From: Bacteroidota bacterium
GTDB taxonomy: Bacteria > Bacteroidota > Bacteroidia > UKL13-3
DNA length: 64,000 nucleotides
Assembly: GCA_030680835.1 (NCBI GenBank)
Contig: JAUXUD010000001.1
Span: forward strand, 49,111-113,110
Direction of reading: 5' to 3'
Shown: piece by piece, positions 16,480 to 25,317 of the stretch
Numbering within the stretch: the first letter of the stretch is position 1
How the letters are laid out: each line of letters begins with the position of its first letter
Program-made: the position numbers and the translations under genes
The notes under the pieces: generated by a model
Databases searched by the model: none
Told to the model about the DNA's origin: nothing
What the model saw: only the letters and a program-made list of their open reading frames with translations

Positions 16480-16487
16480 TATATTTG
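16480..16487 (+). promoter_or_regulatory. Candidate -7 promoter element of the HD-protein/lpx operon
   Basis: TATATTTG matches TAnnTTTG exactly and lies 29 bp upstream of the GTG start of the HD gene. The -33 element is weak. Confidence 0.45.
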
Positions 16488-16516
16488 TGCATTAACGCAT
16501 TTTTATTAATTAGATT

Positions 16517-17779
16517 GTGCCAATAAACAAACTCAAAAATTTTAACGACCCGGTTTATGGGTTTATCAGCATACCCTGCGATTTGGTTTATGATATTATT
16601 GCCCATCCTTATTTTCAGCGATTGCGGAGAATTACACAGTTAGGGCTTTCAAACTACGTATACCCGGGTGCGCAACATACCCGTTTTCAGCATGTTATTG
16701 GAGCTATGAGCCTAATGCAGCAAGCCGTTGACACACTTTTGCTTAAAGGGATTAACATTACAATCCCCGAGAAAGAAGCGGTTTTTGCTGCTATTTTATT
16801 GCACGATATTGGCCATGGTCCGTTTTCTCATACCCTCGAAAACATATTGGTAAAGGGCCTTGAACACGAAAAAGTTTCATTGGAATTAATGAAGCGGATG
16901 AACCAGGATATGAGCGGGCGTTTAGATTTGTGTATTGATATTTTTACAAATAATTATCATAAACATTTTTTACACCAGCTGGTGAGCAGCCAGTTGGATA
17001 TGGACAGACTGGATTACCTGCGCCGCGACAGCTTCTACAGTGGGGTGCAGGAAGGCGTAGTAGGTCAGGACCGGATTATTAAAATGCTGAATGTGAGCAA
17101 TGATGAGCTGGTGGTTGATGAAAAAGGCATTTACAGTATTGAAAAGTTTTTGATTGCCAGAAGACTGATGTACTGGCAGGTTTACCTGCACAAAACCGTG
17201 GTGGCAGCAGAAAGTGTTTTAATGAAAATTATTGAACGGGCATACCAACTCACCCTAAAAGGTGAAAAATTATTTGCCAGTCCTGCATTTACTTATTTTT
17301 TAAATAAACAACCTCTTGGGACTGGTTTTTTGACTGAACCTAAAGCGATTGAAGCGTATACGAAACTGGATGATTACGATATTATGACTTCAATAAAGGT
17401 ATGGTGCAGTCATCCTGATAAAATATTAAGTGGTTTGTGTTTGATGATTACGGACCGGATTTTACCGAAAGTTGAATTTTCAAATAAACCGTTTGGCAAT
17501 GATAGAATAGAAGAATTAAAAAAGTTTGTTTGTGCTGATAAAAACATTCAATTTGCTGATAGCCACTATTTTGTTTATACCGATTCGGTCAGAAACCGTG
17601 CATACAATTTAGACGAACCTGCTGGACAATCCGGCGGACTCAATATAAAAATATTGTATAAAAGCGGCGAACTGGTTGATATTGCGAGAGCTTCGGATCA
17701 ATACAATATTGAAGCCCTTGCCAAGCCGGTTACCAAGTATTTTTTGTGTTACCCTAAAAATGCTATTTTTACAGCCTAA
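16517..17779 (+). CDS. HD-domain metal-dependent phosphohydrolase
   Basis: Protein of 420 residues with a GTG start. The HD metal site is HTRFQHVIG (His54, His59), LLHDIGHGPFSH (His96-Asp97) and a later Asp in SSQLDMDRLDYLRRDSFY. This places it with dGTPase/SAMHD1-like YdhJ-type HD proteins, probably hydrolysing a nucleotide. Substrate unknown. It heads the run HD - lpxD - lpxC/fabZ - lpxA with only 9 bases before lpxD, an arrangement seen in many Bacteroidota, so it is likely co-transcribed with lipid A synthesis. Confidence 0.85.
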   Translation: MPINKLKNFNDPVYGFISIPCDLVYDIIAHPYFQRLRRITQLGLSNYVYPGAQHTRFQHVIGAMSLMQQAVDTLLLKGINITIPEKEAVFAAILLHDIGHGPFSHTLENILVKGLEHEKVSLELMKRMNQDMSGRLDLCIDIFTNNYHKHFLHQLVSSQLDMDRLDYLRRDSFYSGVQEGVVGQDRIIKMLNVSNDELVVDEKGIYSIEKFLIARRLMYWQVYLHKTVVAAESVLMKIIERAYQLTLKGEKLFASPAFTYFLNKQPLGTGFLTEPKAIEAYTKLDDYDIMTSIKVWCSHPDKILSGLCLMITDRILPKVEFSNKPFGNDRIEELKKFVCADKNIQFADSHYFVYTDSVRNRAYNLDEPAGQSGGLNIKILYKSGELVDIARASDQYNIEALAKPVTKYFLCYPKNAIFTA

Positions 17780-17788
17780 TACCATACT

Positions 17789-18826
17789 ATGCAAATAAGC
17801 GCCGGTCAGCTATGTGATTTATTAAATGGAAGCCTTGAAGGAGACTCTGCCGTTATAATATTTGAGGTTGCAAAAATTGAAGAGGGTAAAGAGGGTGCTT
17901 TGTCTTTTTTGTCGAATTCAAAATACGAAGAGTTTGTTTACAATACAAAGTCGAGTGTTGTACTTGTAAACAAGAGTTTTATCCCTGCAAAAAAAGTGAA
18001 GGCTACACTGATAAAAGTTGATGATGCCTATACCGCGTTTACCATTATTCTTGAGAAATTCAGCAATCCCAACACGGACCTGTTAGGAATTGAAACGCAG
18101 AGTTATGTTGACCCAAGTGCAATATTAGGGGATGCCGTATATATTGGATTTGCTACTTATGTTTCTAAAAATGTGAATATTGGACAGAATTCAAAAATAT
18201 ATCCACAGGTATTTTTGGGGCGGAATGTGAAAGTTGGAAGCAACTGCATTATATATCCGGGAGTAAAGATTTACGAAGAATGTATTATTGGAGACAATTG
18301 CATCATTCACGGGGGGACTGTAATTGGCAGTGACGGCTTTGGTTTTGCACCGCAACCCGACCGCAGTTATAAAAAAATACCGCAGACCGGAAATGTGATT
18401 ATAGAAGATGATGTTGAAATTGGAGCCAATTGTGCGATAGACCGTGCCACCATGGGCTCAACCATTATCAGAAAAGGTGCAAAAATTGATAATCTGGTAC
18501 AGGTTGCCCACAATGTAGATATTGGCGAAAGTTGTGCAATAGCAGGCCAGGCGGGTGTTGCCGGAAGTGCAAAATTAGGAAAATATTGTGTGCTGGGAGG
18601 GCAGGTTGCTGTAACCGGCCATATTGTTGTTGCCGATGGGAATCAGTTTGGCGGACAAAGTGGTGTAAATGCCAGCATTGCCGATCAGAATAAAAAATGG
18701 TTTGGTACGCCGGTCAACGAATTGCGTGAATCGCTGCAATCGCTGGCCATACAGAGGCGATTGCCTGAAATGCTTAAACGTATTGAAGAATTAGAGAAAA
18801 AAATGGAAAATAAATTTCCGCAATAA
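17789..18826 (+). CDS. lpxD: UDP-3-O-(3-hydroxyacyl)glucosamine N-acyltransferase
   Basis: Third enzyme of lipid A synthesis: adds the second hydroxyacyl chain to UDP-3-O-acylglucosamine in the cytoplasm. The 345 residues comprise an N-terminal uridine-binding domain (about 1-100), a left-handed beta-helix of hexapeptide repeats (about 105-310) and a C-terminal helix. Catalytic His is His241 ([12 protein letters not shown]). It sits in order with lpxC-fabZ and lpxA, six bases upstream of the next gene. Confidence 0.95.
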   Translation: MQISAGQLCDLLNGSLEGDSAVIIFEVAKIEEGKEGALSFLSNSKYEEFVYNTKSSVVLVNKSFIPAKKVKATLIKVDDAYTAFTIILEKFSNPNTDLLGIETQSYVDPSAILGDAVYIGFATYVSKNVNIGQNSKIYPQVFLGRNVKVGSNCIIYPGVKIYEECIIGDNCIIHGGTVIGSDGFGFAPQPDRSYKKIPQTGNVIIEDDVEIGANCAIDRATMGSTIIRKGAKIDNLVQVAHNVDIGESCAIAGQAGVAGSAKLGKYCVLGGQVAVTGHIVVADGNQFGGQSGVNASIADQNKKWFGTPVNELRESLQSLAIQRRLPEMLKRIEELEKKMENKFPQ

Positions 18827-18832
18827 AACTAA

Positions 18833-20218
18833 ATGAAGCAAACTACAATAAAAAAGGCAGTAAGTGTGGAAGGTGTGGGCCTGCATACCGGGCAAATTGT
18901 TACCATGACTTTTACTCCTGCCAAAGATAATTACGGGATTCGTTTTCAAAGGGTTGATTTGCCCGGACAGCCTTTGGTTGATGCCGATGTTGACAATGTG
19001 GTAGATACTTCAAGAGGTACCACGCTGGAACAAAATGGCGCACGGATTGCTACGGTAGAACATGTAATGGCTTCGTTGGCCGGACTTGAAATTGACAATT
19101 GTCTCATTCAGATCAATGCGGGTGAAACTCCGATTATGGATGGCAGTTCCCGCTTTTTTATGAAGGCATTAAAGGATACAGGTATTCAGGAACTGGAAAC
19201 CGAGCGTGAGTATTTTTCGGTTCCGCAAAATATCTATTATACCGAAACCGACCGGAATGTTGAAATGATTGCCATGCCTCTGGATGATTATCGATTGACC
19301 GTTATGGTTGACTACAATTCTCCGGTTTTGGGCAGCCAGCATGCATCGATTACCAGTTTAAAGGAGTTTGAAACAGATATAGCCAGTTGCCGAACTTTTT
19401 GCTTTTTACATGAGTTGGAGTTACTCTACAATAACGGATTAATTAGAGGCGGTGATTTGAACAATGCAATAGTAATTGTTGACCGCGTTATTGAAGACAG
19501 CGAACTGGATAGTTTGGCCAAAATGTTTAACAAACCCAAGGTTGAAGTTAAAAAAGAAGGTATCTTAAATAATGTTGATCTGCGTTTTCACAATGAACCT
19601 GCCCGGCATAAACTGCTTGATTTAATTGGTGACCTGGCCTTAATTGGCACGCCCATAAAGGCACAAATTATGGCTGCACGTCCGGGACATGCTGCCAATA
19701 TTGCTTTTGGAAAAAAGATAAAAGCCCTTATAAAGAAAACCAGAAGTTCTATTAAAGTTCCTAAATATGACCCAAACAAAGCGCCTTTATATACAGCAGA
19801 AGTGATTGAGCGCATGCTGCCGCATCGATTTCCTTTTTTGCTGGTAGATAAAATACTTGAAATGGGTCAGAACCACATTATTGCCATTAAAAATGTGACT
19901 TTTAATGAACCGTTTTTTCAGGGTCACTTTCCGGGTAATCCGGTTATGCCGGGGGTGTTAATTATTGAGGCCATGGCTCAATCGGGTGGGGTATTGATTT
20001 TATCGAAAGTTGAAGATCCGCAGAACTACAATACCTATTTCATGAAAATAGACAATGCCAAATTTAAAGATAAAGTAATTCCGGGTGATACCCTGGTATT
20101 TCGGCTGGATCTGACCGGGCCAATCCGCCGGGGTATTTGTGTTATGAAAGGAAGTGCATTTGTTGGCGACAGGCTGGTATGTGAAGCTGAATTAATGGCG
20201 CAGGTAATAAAAAAATAA
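18833..20218 (+). CDS. lpxC-fabZ: Bifunctional UDP-3-O-acyl-N-acetylglucosamine deacetylase / 3-hydroxyacyl-ACP dehydratase
   Basis: Fusion of 461 residues. The LpxC part (1 to about 305) is the zinc deacetylase committing to lipid A, with His77 in VEHVMA and the HNEPARHKLLD block (His253, His259, Asp263). The FabZ part (about 315-461) is the dehydratase of fatty-acid elongation, with MLPHRFPFLLVDKI, His365 in FFQGHFPGNP and Glu379 in IIEAMAQ, the expected 14 residues apart. The fusion is a known Bacteroidota hallmark and couples the two users of hydroxyacyl-ACP. It overlaps lpxA by one base at TAATG. Confidence 0.97.
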   Translation: MKQTTIKKAVSVEGVGLHTGQIVTMTFTPAKDNYGIRFQRVDLPGQPLVDADVDNVVDTSRGTTLEQNGARIATVEHVMASLAGLEIDNCLIQINAGETPIMDGSSRFFMKALKDTGIQELETEREYFSVPQNIYYTETDRNVEMIAMPLDDYRLTVMVDYNSPVLGSQHASITSLKEFETDIASCRTFCFLHELELLYNNGLIRGGDLNNAIVIVDRVIEDSELDSLAKMFNKPKVEVKKEGILNNVDLRFHNEPARHKLLDLIGDLALIGTPIKAQIMAARPGHAANIAFGKKIKALIKKTRSSIKVPKYDPNKAPLYTAEVIERMLPHRFPFLLVDKILEMGQNHIIAIKNVTFNEPFFQGHFPGNPVMPGVLIIEAMAQSGGVLILSKVEDPQNYNTYFMKIDNAKFKDKVIPGDTLVFRLDLTGPIRRGICVMKGSAFVGDRLVCEAELMAQVIKK

Positions 20219-21000
20219 TGATTCAAAGTTTATCATACATAGATCCACAAGCCAGACTGGCACCCAATGTAGTAGTTGATCCGTTTACAGTAATCCACAA
20301 AGATGTAGAAATTGGGGAGGGAAGCTGGATTGGTTCGAATGTTACCATATACCCGGGAGCACGAATCGGGAAGAATTGCCGGATATTTCCGGGAGCAGTT
20401 ATTTCAGCCATTCCTCAGGATTTAAAATTTGATGGAGAGGAAACCCTGGTGATAATTGGAGATAATACAACCATCAGGGAATGTGTTACCATAAACCGGG
20501 GAACCCGGGATAAATTTAAAACCCAGGTTGGAAACAATTGTTTAATTATGGCCTATACCCACCTGGCCCATGATTGTATAATTGGCAACCATGTTATTAT
20601 TGCCAACGGTGTTCAGGCTGCAGGTCATGTTACCATTCATGATGGTGCCCGCATTGGTGGACTCACGGCGATTCATCAGTTTGGTTTGGTTGGCAGAAAT
20701 GTGATGATTGAAGGCGGAAGTATGGTAAGCAAAGATGTGCCTCCCTTTGTAAAAGCAGGCAGATATCCTTTAACCTACGAGGGTGTAAATTCGGTAGGTT
20801 TAAGACGCAGTGGGTTCAGCAACGAAAAAATTAATGAAATACAGGATATTTACCGGGTACTTTTTGTACACAACAATAACCTCACAAAAGCATTGGATAA
20901 GGTGGAAGCAGAAATGCCCGCAACTTTAGAGCGCGATGAAATTCTGCTTTTCATCCGCAGTTCCGATAGAGGCGTATTAAAAGGATTTAACAGTAAATAA
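20218..21000 (+). CDS. lpxA: UDP-N-acetylglucosamine O-acyltransferase
   Basis: First enzyme of lipid A synthesis, 260 residues. A hexapeptide-repeat beta-helix (1 to about 185) is followed by a helical C-terminal domain. Catalytic His118 lies in THLAHDCIIGN; GLVGRNVMIEGGSMVSKDVPPF is the usual late coil. The start overlaps the lpxC-fabZ stop, so the two are translationally coupled. It is followed seven bases after its stop by a composite heptamer array. Confidence 0.96.
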   Translation: MIQSLSYIDPQARLAPNVVVDPFTVIHKDVEIGEGSWIGSNVTIYPGARIGKNCRIFPGAVISAIPQDLKFDGEETLVIIGDNTTIRECVTINRGTRDKFKTQVGNNCLIMAYTHLAHDCIIGNHVIIANGVQAAGHVTIHDGARIGGLTAIHQFGLVGRNVMIEGGSMVSKDVPPFVKAGRYPLTYEGVNSVGLRRSGFSNEKINEIQDIYRVLFVHNNNLTKALDKVEAEMPATLERDEILLFIRSSDRGVLKGFNSK

Positions 21001-21007
21001 GATAATA

Positions 21008-21129
21008 GAGGTATTAGGTATTAGGTATGAGGTATTAGGTATGAGGTATTAGTTTTTTAATTACATCGTACATCGTACATCGTACATCGTACATTGTACA
21101 TCGTACATTGTACATCGTAAATCGTAAAT
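21008..21129. repeat. Composite heptamer tandem array after lpxA
   Basis: GAGGTAT/TAGGTAT units (21008-21052) are followed by TACATCG/TACATTG/TAAATCG units (about 21062-21129). These are the reverse complements of the two units at 230-336, in the matching order when read in the sense of the upstream gene. The array ends at the TTG start codon of the ABC gene at 21133. Confidence 0.9.
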
Positions 21130-21132
21130 AAC

Positions 21133-21765
21133 TTGCAGATTACATTAATTGATATTGGCAAACGCTTTAACAGGCAATGGATATTCAAAGGGATTGATAC
21201 CACATTTGAAGATTCCAAATCATACGCTTTGGTGGGCAATAACGGGAGCGGGAAATCTACCTTATTGCAACTTATCTACAATTATCAAACGATAAGCAAG
21301 GGACAAATTAAATATGAGTTTGAACAGCAGGTTTTGGATGAAAATGACCTGATTCACAAAATTGCATTTGCGGCACCATACCTCGAATTAATAGAAGAAT
21401 TTACATTAAATGAAATGCTTGATTTTCATTTTGGATTTTTGCCCAAACAGTCAGGAATCAGCGTACATGAAATGATTATGGATGCAGGATTGGCTGGTAA
21501 TGAACACAAGCAAATCCGATATTTTTCATCAGGCATGAAGCAGCGGCTGAAATTGATTCTGGCATTGTTTTCATATACGCCTTTATTGTTATTGGATGAA
21601 CCTTGTTCGAATTTAGATGAACAGGGAATTGCCTGGTATCGGAATATCATTCAAAAACAATTGGGCAAACGAACTATAATTATAGCAAGCAATCAACTTT
21701 TTGAATATGATTTTTGTGAAGCGGTTTTAAACATCACGTATTTTAAACCTTTGCCAAATCTATAA
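21133..21765 (+). CDS. ABC transporter ATP-binding protein
   Basis: Single ATPase domain of 210 residues: Walker A GNNGSGKST (35-43), signature FSSGMKQRLKL and Walker B LLLLDEPCSNLD. The permease partner is not adjacent, so the substrate is unknown; the short length and SSGMKQR signature recall export-type or ABC-2 ATPases. The first plausible start is TTG at 21133, directly after the repeat array; no ATG lies nearby in frame. Its 3' end overlaps the convergent lpxB by 23 bases. Confidence 0.88.
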   Translation: MQITLIDIGKRFNRQWIFKGIDTTFEDSKSYALVGNNGSGKSTLLQLIYNYQTISKGQIKYEFEQQVLDENDLIHKIAFAAPYLELIEEFTLNEMLDFHFGFLPKQSGISVHEMIMDAGLAGNEHKQIRYFSSGMKQRLKLILALFSYTPLLLLDEPCSNLDEQGIAWYRNIIQKQLGKRTIIIASNQLFEYDFCEAVLNITYFKPLPNL

Positions 21766-22849
21766 TAATTTGTGCGGCTTTTAAACCTGCATTTTCATCT
21801 CCAAACAATTTGTGCAGGGCAGCATAATTTTCCATTTGTTGTGCATATCCAATTCCGCCCGGTAATACAGACTTGAGTTCATTCGAAACATTTTCTTCAG
21901 TTAGATCGTGTTGAATATATTCGTTTATGGCAAGCCGGTTTAAATTGATATTTACCAGAGAAACGTATTTAACTTTTACAAATCGAATTGCTATCTGGTA
22001 TGAGATATTATTGGCGGCATAACAACATACCTGGGGCACATTAAAAAAGGCAGCTTCCAGTGAAGCGGTTCCGCTGCAAACAATGCTTGCCTTAGCACAA
22101 CTCAGTAAATCGTATGTTTGATTGTAAACAATTTTTACCTGCCCGTTTAAAAAACTTTGATAATAGGATTTATCGATTGAAGGTGCCCCGGCAATAACAA
22201 ACTGATATGCAGGGAGCCGGGCTGCAACTTTCATCATTACAGGCAGAATACGCATAATTTCCTGCTTACGGCTACCCGGCAACAAAGCAATAACAGGTTG
22301 ATTGCTCAGCTGGTTTGAACCTAAAAAGTCATGGTTAACTTTGAAGTTTTTGATTATTTGGGACAATGGATTGCCCACATAGGTTGATTTAACATTCCAT
22401 TTTTTGAAATAATCTGCTTCAAAGGGGAAAATCAACAACAATTCATCAATATATTTTTCGAGTTTGTAGCCCCGTTTTTCATTCCATGCCCAAATTTTAG
22501 GTGCAACAAAATATGCAGTTTTATATCCCGCATGTTTAGCAAAGCGGGCAATACGTATATTAAATCCCGGATAGTCAATGAACACTACTACATCAGGTTT
22601 GAAGGCCAGTATTTGTTGCTTGCAACGTGAAAGGTTTTTAAAAATGGATCCCAGTCTCATCAACACTTCAACAAAGCCCATAATGTTTATTTCCTTATAA
22701 TGCTGTAAGAGTCCGGGGGCCTGTTGCTGCATCAAATCACCCCCCCAGTATTGAAAAGTTGCCGCCTGATCCTTTTGCCTGATTCCCTCCATCAGGTTTG
22801 CCCCCAAAAGGTCTCCGCTAGCCTCTCCGGCAATTAAAAAATACTTCAT
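21743..22849 (-). CDS. lpxB: Lipid-A-disaccharide synthase
   Basis: GT19 glycosyltransferase of 368 residues that joins UDP-2,3-diacylglucosamine and lipid X into the lipid A disaccharide at the inner membrane. The N-terminal AGEASGDLLGANLM, the central VVFIDYPGFNIRIARFAK, the LLPGSRKQEI motif and CSGTASLEAAFFNVPQV are all family signatures. It lies next to the lpxD/C/A cluster but on the opposite strand. Confidence 0.96.
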   Translation of the reverse strand: MKYFLIAGEASGDLLGANLMEGIRQKDQAATFQYWGGDLMQQQAPGLLQHYKEINIMGFVEVLMRLGSIFKNLSRCKQQILAFKPDVVVFIDYPGFNIRIARFAKHAGYKTAYFVAPKIWAWNEKRGYKLEKYIDELLLIFPFEADYFKKWNVKSTYVGNPLSQIIKNFKVNHDFLGSNQLSNQPVIALLPGSRKQEIMRILPVMMKVAARLPAYQFVIAGAPSIDKSYYQSFLNGQVKIVYNQTYDLLSCAKASIVCSGTASLEAAFFNVPQVCCYAANNISYQIAIRFVKVKYVSLVNINLNRLAINEYIQHDLTEENVSNELKSVLPGGIGYAQQMENYAALHKLFGDENAGLKAAQIIIDLAKV

Positions 22850-22916
22850 TTTGTTGCAAAATTATTTCATTTTGTTGTAAAATTACTTCATTATTACAAA
22901 CTATCCTTTTAAATAG

Positions 22917-22924
22917 TAGCTTTG
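22917..22924 (+). promoter_or_regulatory. Candidate -7 promoter element of the coiled-coil protein gene
   Basis: TAGCTTTG fits TAnnTTTG and lies 21 bp upstream of the ATG at 22946. No clear -33 box was found. Confidence 0.35.
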
Positions 22925-22945
22925 TGTAAAATAAATCCATTTATT

Positions 22946-23842
22946 ATGAATGAACCACAAAAATCGAACAAAAACACACTCAGTCTGGTGTTGCTTTTAC
23001 TTATTGCATCTTTGGGTGCAAACTTTTACCAATGGAGGAATCATACCTCTACGGTTACCGAATATACCAATCAGGTAGACAGCATGAATACTGCCGGTAT
23101 AGATATTCAGCGCGAACTGGAAAGTATCAATATGGAACTTGAAAAATACAGAGGTATTGCAGGTAACCTGGATACCTTACTAAATGATGCAAATGCGAAG
23201 ATTGCAAAGCAGGAACAGAAGATTAAAAAAATAATGGCTGAGGAAAAGGATAAAACCCAGCTAAACAAAAAATTGAAAGCCGAATTGGAAGAGTTAAAAA
23301 AACTGCGTGAAGAATATCTGGATCAAATTGATAATTTAATGGCTGAAAACAAAGCCCTGAAAACTGAAAATTCGGACTTAACTACCAAAGTTGAAAACCT
23401 GAATGAGCAAAAAAATATGCTTGAATCAAAGGTTACCACCGCTTCGCAGTTAAAGGTTGAATACTTAAAACTGAACTCATACAAAAAACGCAATTCAGGT
23501 AAATATGTTGAAAGTGTTTTGGCAAAACGTACCAATAAAATTGATGTTTGCTTTACCGTAATGGATAATAAAATTACTCCTCCCGGAGATAAAATGGTTT
23601 ACCTGGTAATCACCGAACCAACCGGAAAAACTCTAATGGGTTATACCAAAGCACAGTTTACTACTGTAGATAATGTTGCTGTTGACGCCACTGCCAGCCA
23701 GAAAATAAACTATACCGGCGAAAAGCAGGACCTTTGTTTAGCCTTTGAAAACGAAGAAAGAATTCTGGAATCGGGTACTTATACCATTAATGTGTATATG
23801 GAAAATGTATTGGTTCATCAGAGTACTTATGTGCTGAAGTAA
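22946..23842 (+). CDS. Membrane-anchored coiled-coil protein of unknown function
   Basis: Protein of 298 residues. ATG at 22946 is chosen: it puts a short polar start before a single membrane helix (about residues 12-30, SLVLLLLIASLGANFYQW). Residues ~40-175 are Lys/Glu-rich heptads predicting a long coiled coil. The C-terminal ~120 residues form a beta-rich domain (VLAKRTNKIDVCFTVMDNK, MVYLVITEPTGKTLMGY). The topology suggests a periplasmic structural or tethering role. I recognise the general Bacteroidota type but no named family. An octamer array follows its stop codon directly. Confidence 0.7.
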   Translation: MNEPQKSNKNTLSLVLLLLIASLGANFYQWRNHTSTVTEYTNQVDSMNTAGIDIQRELESINMELEKYRGIAGNLDTLLNDANAKIAKQEQKIKKIMAEEKDKTQLNKKLKAELEELKKLREEYLDQIDNLMAENKALKTENSDLTTKVENLNEQKNMLESKVTTASQLKVEYLKLNSYKKRNSGKYVESVLAKRTNKIDVCFTVMDNKITPPGDKMVYLVITEPTGKTLMGYTKAQFTTVDNVAVDATASQKINYTGEKQDLCLAFENEERILESGTYTINVYMENVLVHQSTYVLK

Positions 23843-23878
23843 GAGTGTAGGAGAGTAGGAGAGTAGGAGTGTAAGAAA
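23843..23878 (+). repeat. Octamer-like array directly after a stop codon
   Basis: Immediately after the TAA at 23840-23842 come GAGTGTAG, GAGAGTAG, GAGAGTAG and GAGTGTAA, 8-base units. A related array follows the DUF4249 gene at 39834. Confidence 0.8.
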
Positions 23879-23899
23879 TAGAAAATAGTATATTTTTAA

Positions 23900-23944
23900 A
23901 AAAACAAAGCCTTTCGGTGAATTATTCACTGAAAGGCTTTTTTG
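23900..23944. terminator. Bidirectional intrinsic terminator
   Basis: A 15-bp stem (23906-23920 with 23926-23940, one G-T pair) encloses a 5-base loop, with A- and T-tracts at its ends. It lies between the convergent coiled-coil and DinB genes. Confidence 0.9.
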
Positions 23945-23945
23945 T

Positions 23946-23992
23946 TAACTCATTTCCCATTTCCCTCCTGATAGCTATCGGGATCCCATTTC
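23946..23992 (-). repeat. Heptamer-like array with an embedded palindrome, after the DinB-protein gene
   Basis: Read on the minus strand directly after the TGA at 23993-23995, the units are of GAAATGGG / GGGAAATGGGAAATGAG type. In the middle, 23967-23982 is CCTGATAGCTATCGGG, an almost perfect 16-base palindrome (one G-T pair) that interrupts the array. Confidence 0.7.
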
Positions 23993-24514
23993 TCACTTGC
24001 CGATATAACGTGCTTCAATCACATTCCGGTGATGGATTTCGTGTCCGCAAATAATATAAGGAAAAGCGTTCACGCGTATCAGGTTTCCGTTTGCAGTACC
24101 GGTTTGAGCCAGCATTTCTTCATCAAAGCCGGCAAATAACTCGATGGTGCAAGCGCGCAGCAATGAAAATTCTTTTACCACATTTAATATTTTTTTTGAG
24201 TTGGCCTTGCTGTTCGGTGCATATAAATTTTCATCAAATCCGGCCAGTTCGGTTTTGTCTTTCCTGGCAAAACGCAAAGCCCGGTATGCGAAAATTCTTT
24301 CTGCATCCATCAGGTGTACCAATATTTCCATGATGCTCCATTTGCCCGGCGCATAGCTGCTTTGCAGCGTACTGTCATCAAGCGAAGTAACCAGGTCAAT
24401 GGTATCCATATGTTGTTTTTGTAACTCACTCAAAATATTTTCGGAGTTCAATGCCAGTGAAATATAACTTTGATAATAGGGGGCAAAATCGCCCGCAACA
24501 GGTTTTGGTATCAT
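23993..24514 (-). CDS. DinB-family protein
   Basis: Four-helix-bundle protein of 173 residues of the DinB/YfiT type. Metal-ligand-like histidines are seen in SIMEILVHLMDAE and CGHEIHHRNVIEARY near the C-terminus, the usual DinB pattern. Members include thiol-dependent S-transferases and uncharacterised stress proteins; the substrate cannot be inferred. It is the last of the minus-strand group M23 peptidase - MerR - gldC - DinB. Confidence 0.85.
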   Translation of the reverse strand: MIPKPVAGDFAPYYQSYISLALNSENILSELQKQHMDTIDLVTSLDDSTLQSSYAPGKWSIMEILVHLMDAERIFAYRALRFARKDKTELAGFDENLYAPNSKANSKKILNVVKEFSLLRACTIELFAGFDEEMLAQTGTANGNLIRVNAFPYIICGHEIHHRNVIEARYIGK

Positions 24515-24586
24515 GGTGCAATTTATATTTGGTTATTGAAAATCAAATTCTTGATCCGGGTTTTAATGCAAGATATTCATCCCTGG

Positions 24587-24955
24587 TTAGTGCTTGTGTT
24601 CAGGTCCAAACAGATTGAGCTTATGCCCGAAATGATGCACAAAATCACGCATTTCATCGGCAACTTCCTTATTATTGGTGGCACGTTCAAAGGTATCTGT
24701 CATTGTTGCCAGGGTTTGAAACATAAATAAATTCATTTCCTCAACATTCATATCGCGGGTCCATAAATCAATACGCATCGCGTTTTGCTTCAGTCCGTCA
24801 AATATGCTTAGCATCATGCCTTTTGCAGATTCCTTACCCTCAAAATCCGAATCATCTGCATCCCATTCAATACTTACCGGAAGGTTTTCTTTATCTAAAT
24901 TTACATCTATGCGTATTTGAGATGTTTTAACTATTTCGTTGTTGTCGTTGTTCAT
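24587..24955 (-). CDS. gldC: Gliding motility protein GldC
   Basis: Soluble protein of 122 residues. The blocks VNLDKENLPVSIEWDADDSD, KGMMLSIFDG, MRIDLWTRDMNVEEMNLFMFQT and LATMTDTFERATNN match GldC of Flavobacterium. In F. johnsoniae gldC mutants glide but form defective spreading colonies, so it is an accessory factor. It lies nine bases after the MerR-type regulator and far from gldD/gldE, within a conserved alaS-linked group. Confidence 0.9.
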   Translation of the reverse strand: MNNDNNEIVKTSQIRIDVNLDKENLPVSIEWDADDSDFEGKESAKGMMLSIFDGLKQNAMRIDLWTRDMNVEEMNLFMFQTLATMTDTFERATNNKEVADEMRDFVHHFGHKLNLFGPEHKH

Positions 24956-24964
24956 ATTATAGGT

Positions 24965-25303
24965 TTATGCCGGTAAATCATTTTTTAGTTTAACTAAAAA
25001 AGTTTTAAGGTTATTTAATTTGTTTATTATTTCGGTTTTTACTTCCTGATTATTTGGGTTCAATTTTAGTTTTTCTTTTGCACCTTGCAAAGTGTAGCCT
25101 TCAACTTTTACCAATTGATAAATGGTTTTTAACAAGCTTAGATCCTCTTTGCTGTATTTACGGGTTCCGCCTGAAGTTTTTCTGGGTTTCAACGATTCAA
25201 ATTCCTTTTCCCAAAACCGGATCAGAGAAGGAGCCACTTGCAAAACCTCTGCTACTTCACCAATCGTAAAATTTACTTTTTCAATGCTTTCTGAATGATC
25301 CAA
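24965..25303 (-). CDS. MerR-family transcriptional regulator
   Basis: Protein of 112 residues. A winged-helix MerR DNA-binding domain (FTIGEVAEVLQVAPSLIRFWEKEF, then GGTRKYSKEDLSLLKTIYQL) is followed by a short helix, with no C-terminal ligand-binding domain or metal-binding cysteines. It therefore belongs to the small MerR class of unknown effector. The only plausible start is TTG at 25303. It is 14 bases downstream of the M23 peptidase gene and 9 upstream of gldC, suggesting one transcript. Its target genes are unknown. Confidence 0.88.
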   Translation of the reverse strand: MDHSESIEKVNFTIGEVAEVLQVAPSLIRFWEKEFESLKPRKTSGGTRKYSKEDLSLLKTIYQLVKVEGYTLQGAKEKLKLNPNNQEVKTEIINKLNNLKTFLVKLKNDLPA

Positions 25304-25317
25304 AATAAAAAAGTGTT

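Noticed and set aside
18833..20218. LpxC-FabZ fusion as a novelty
   Set aside because: Already known as a general feature of Bacteroidota.
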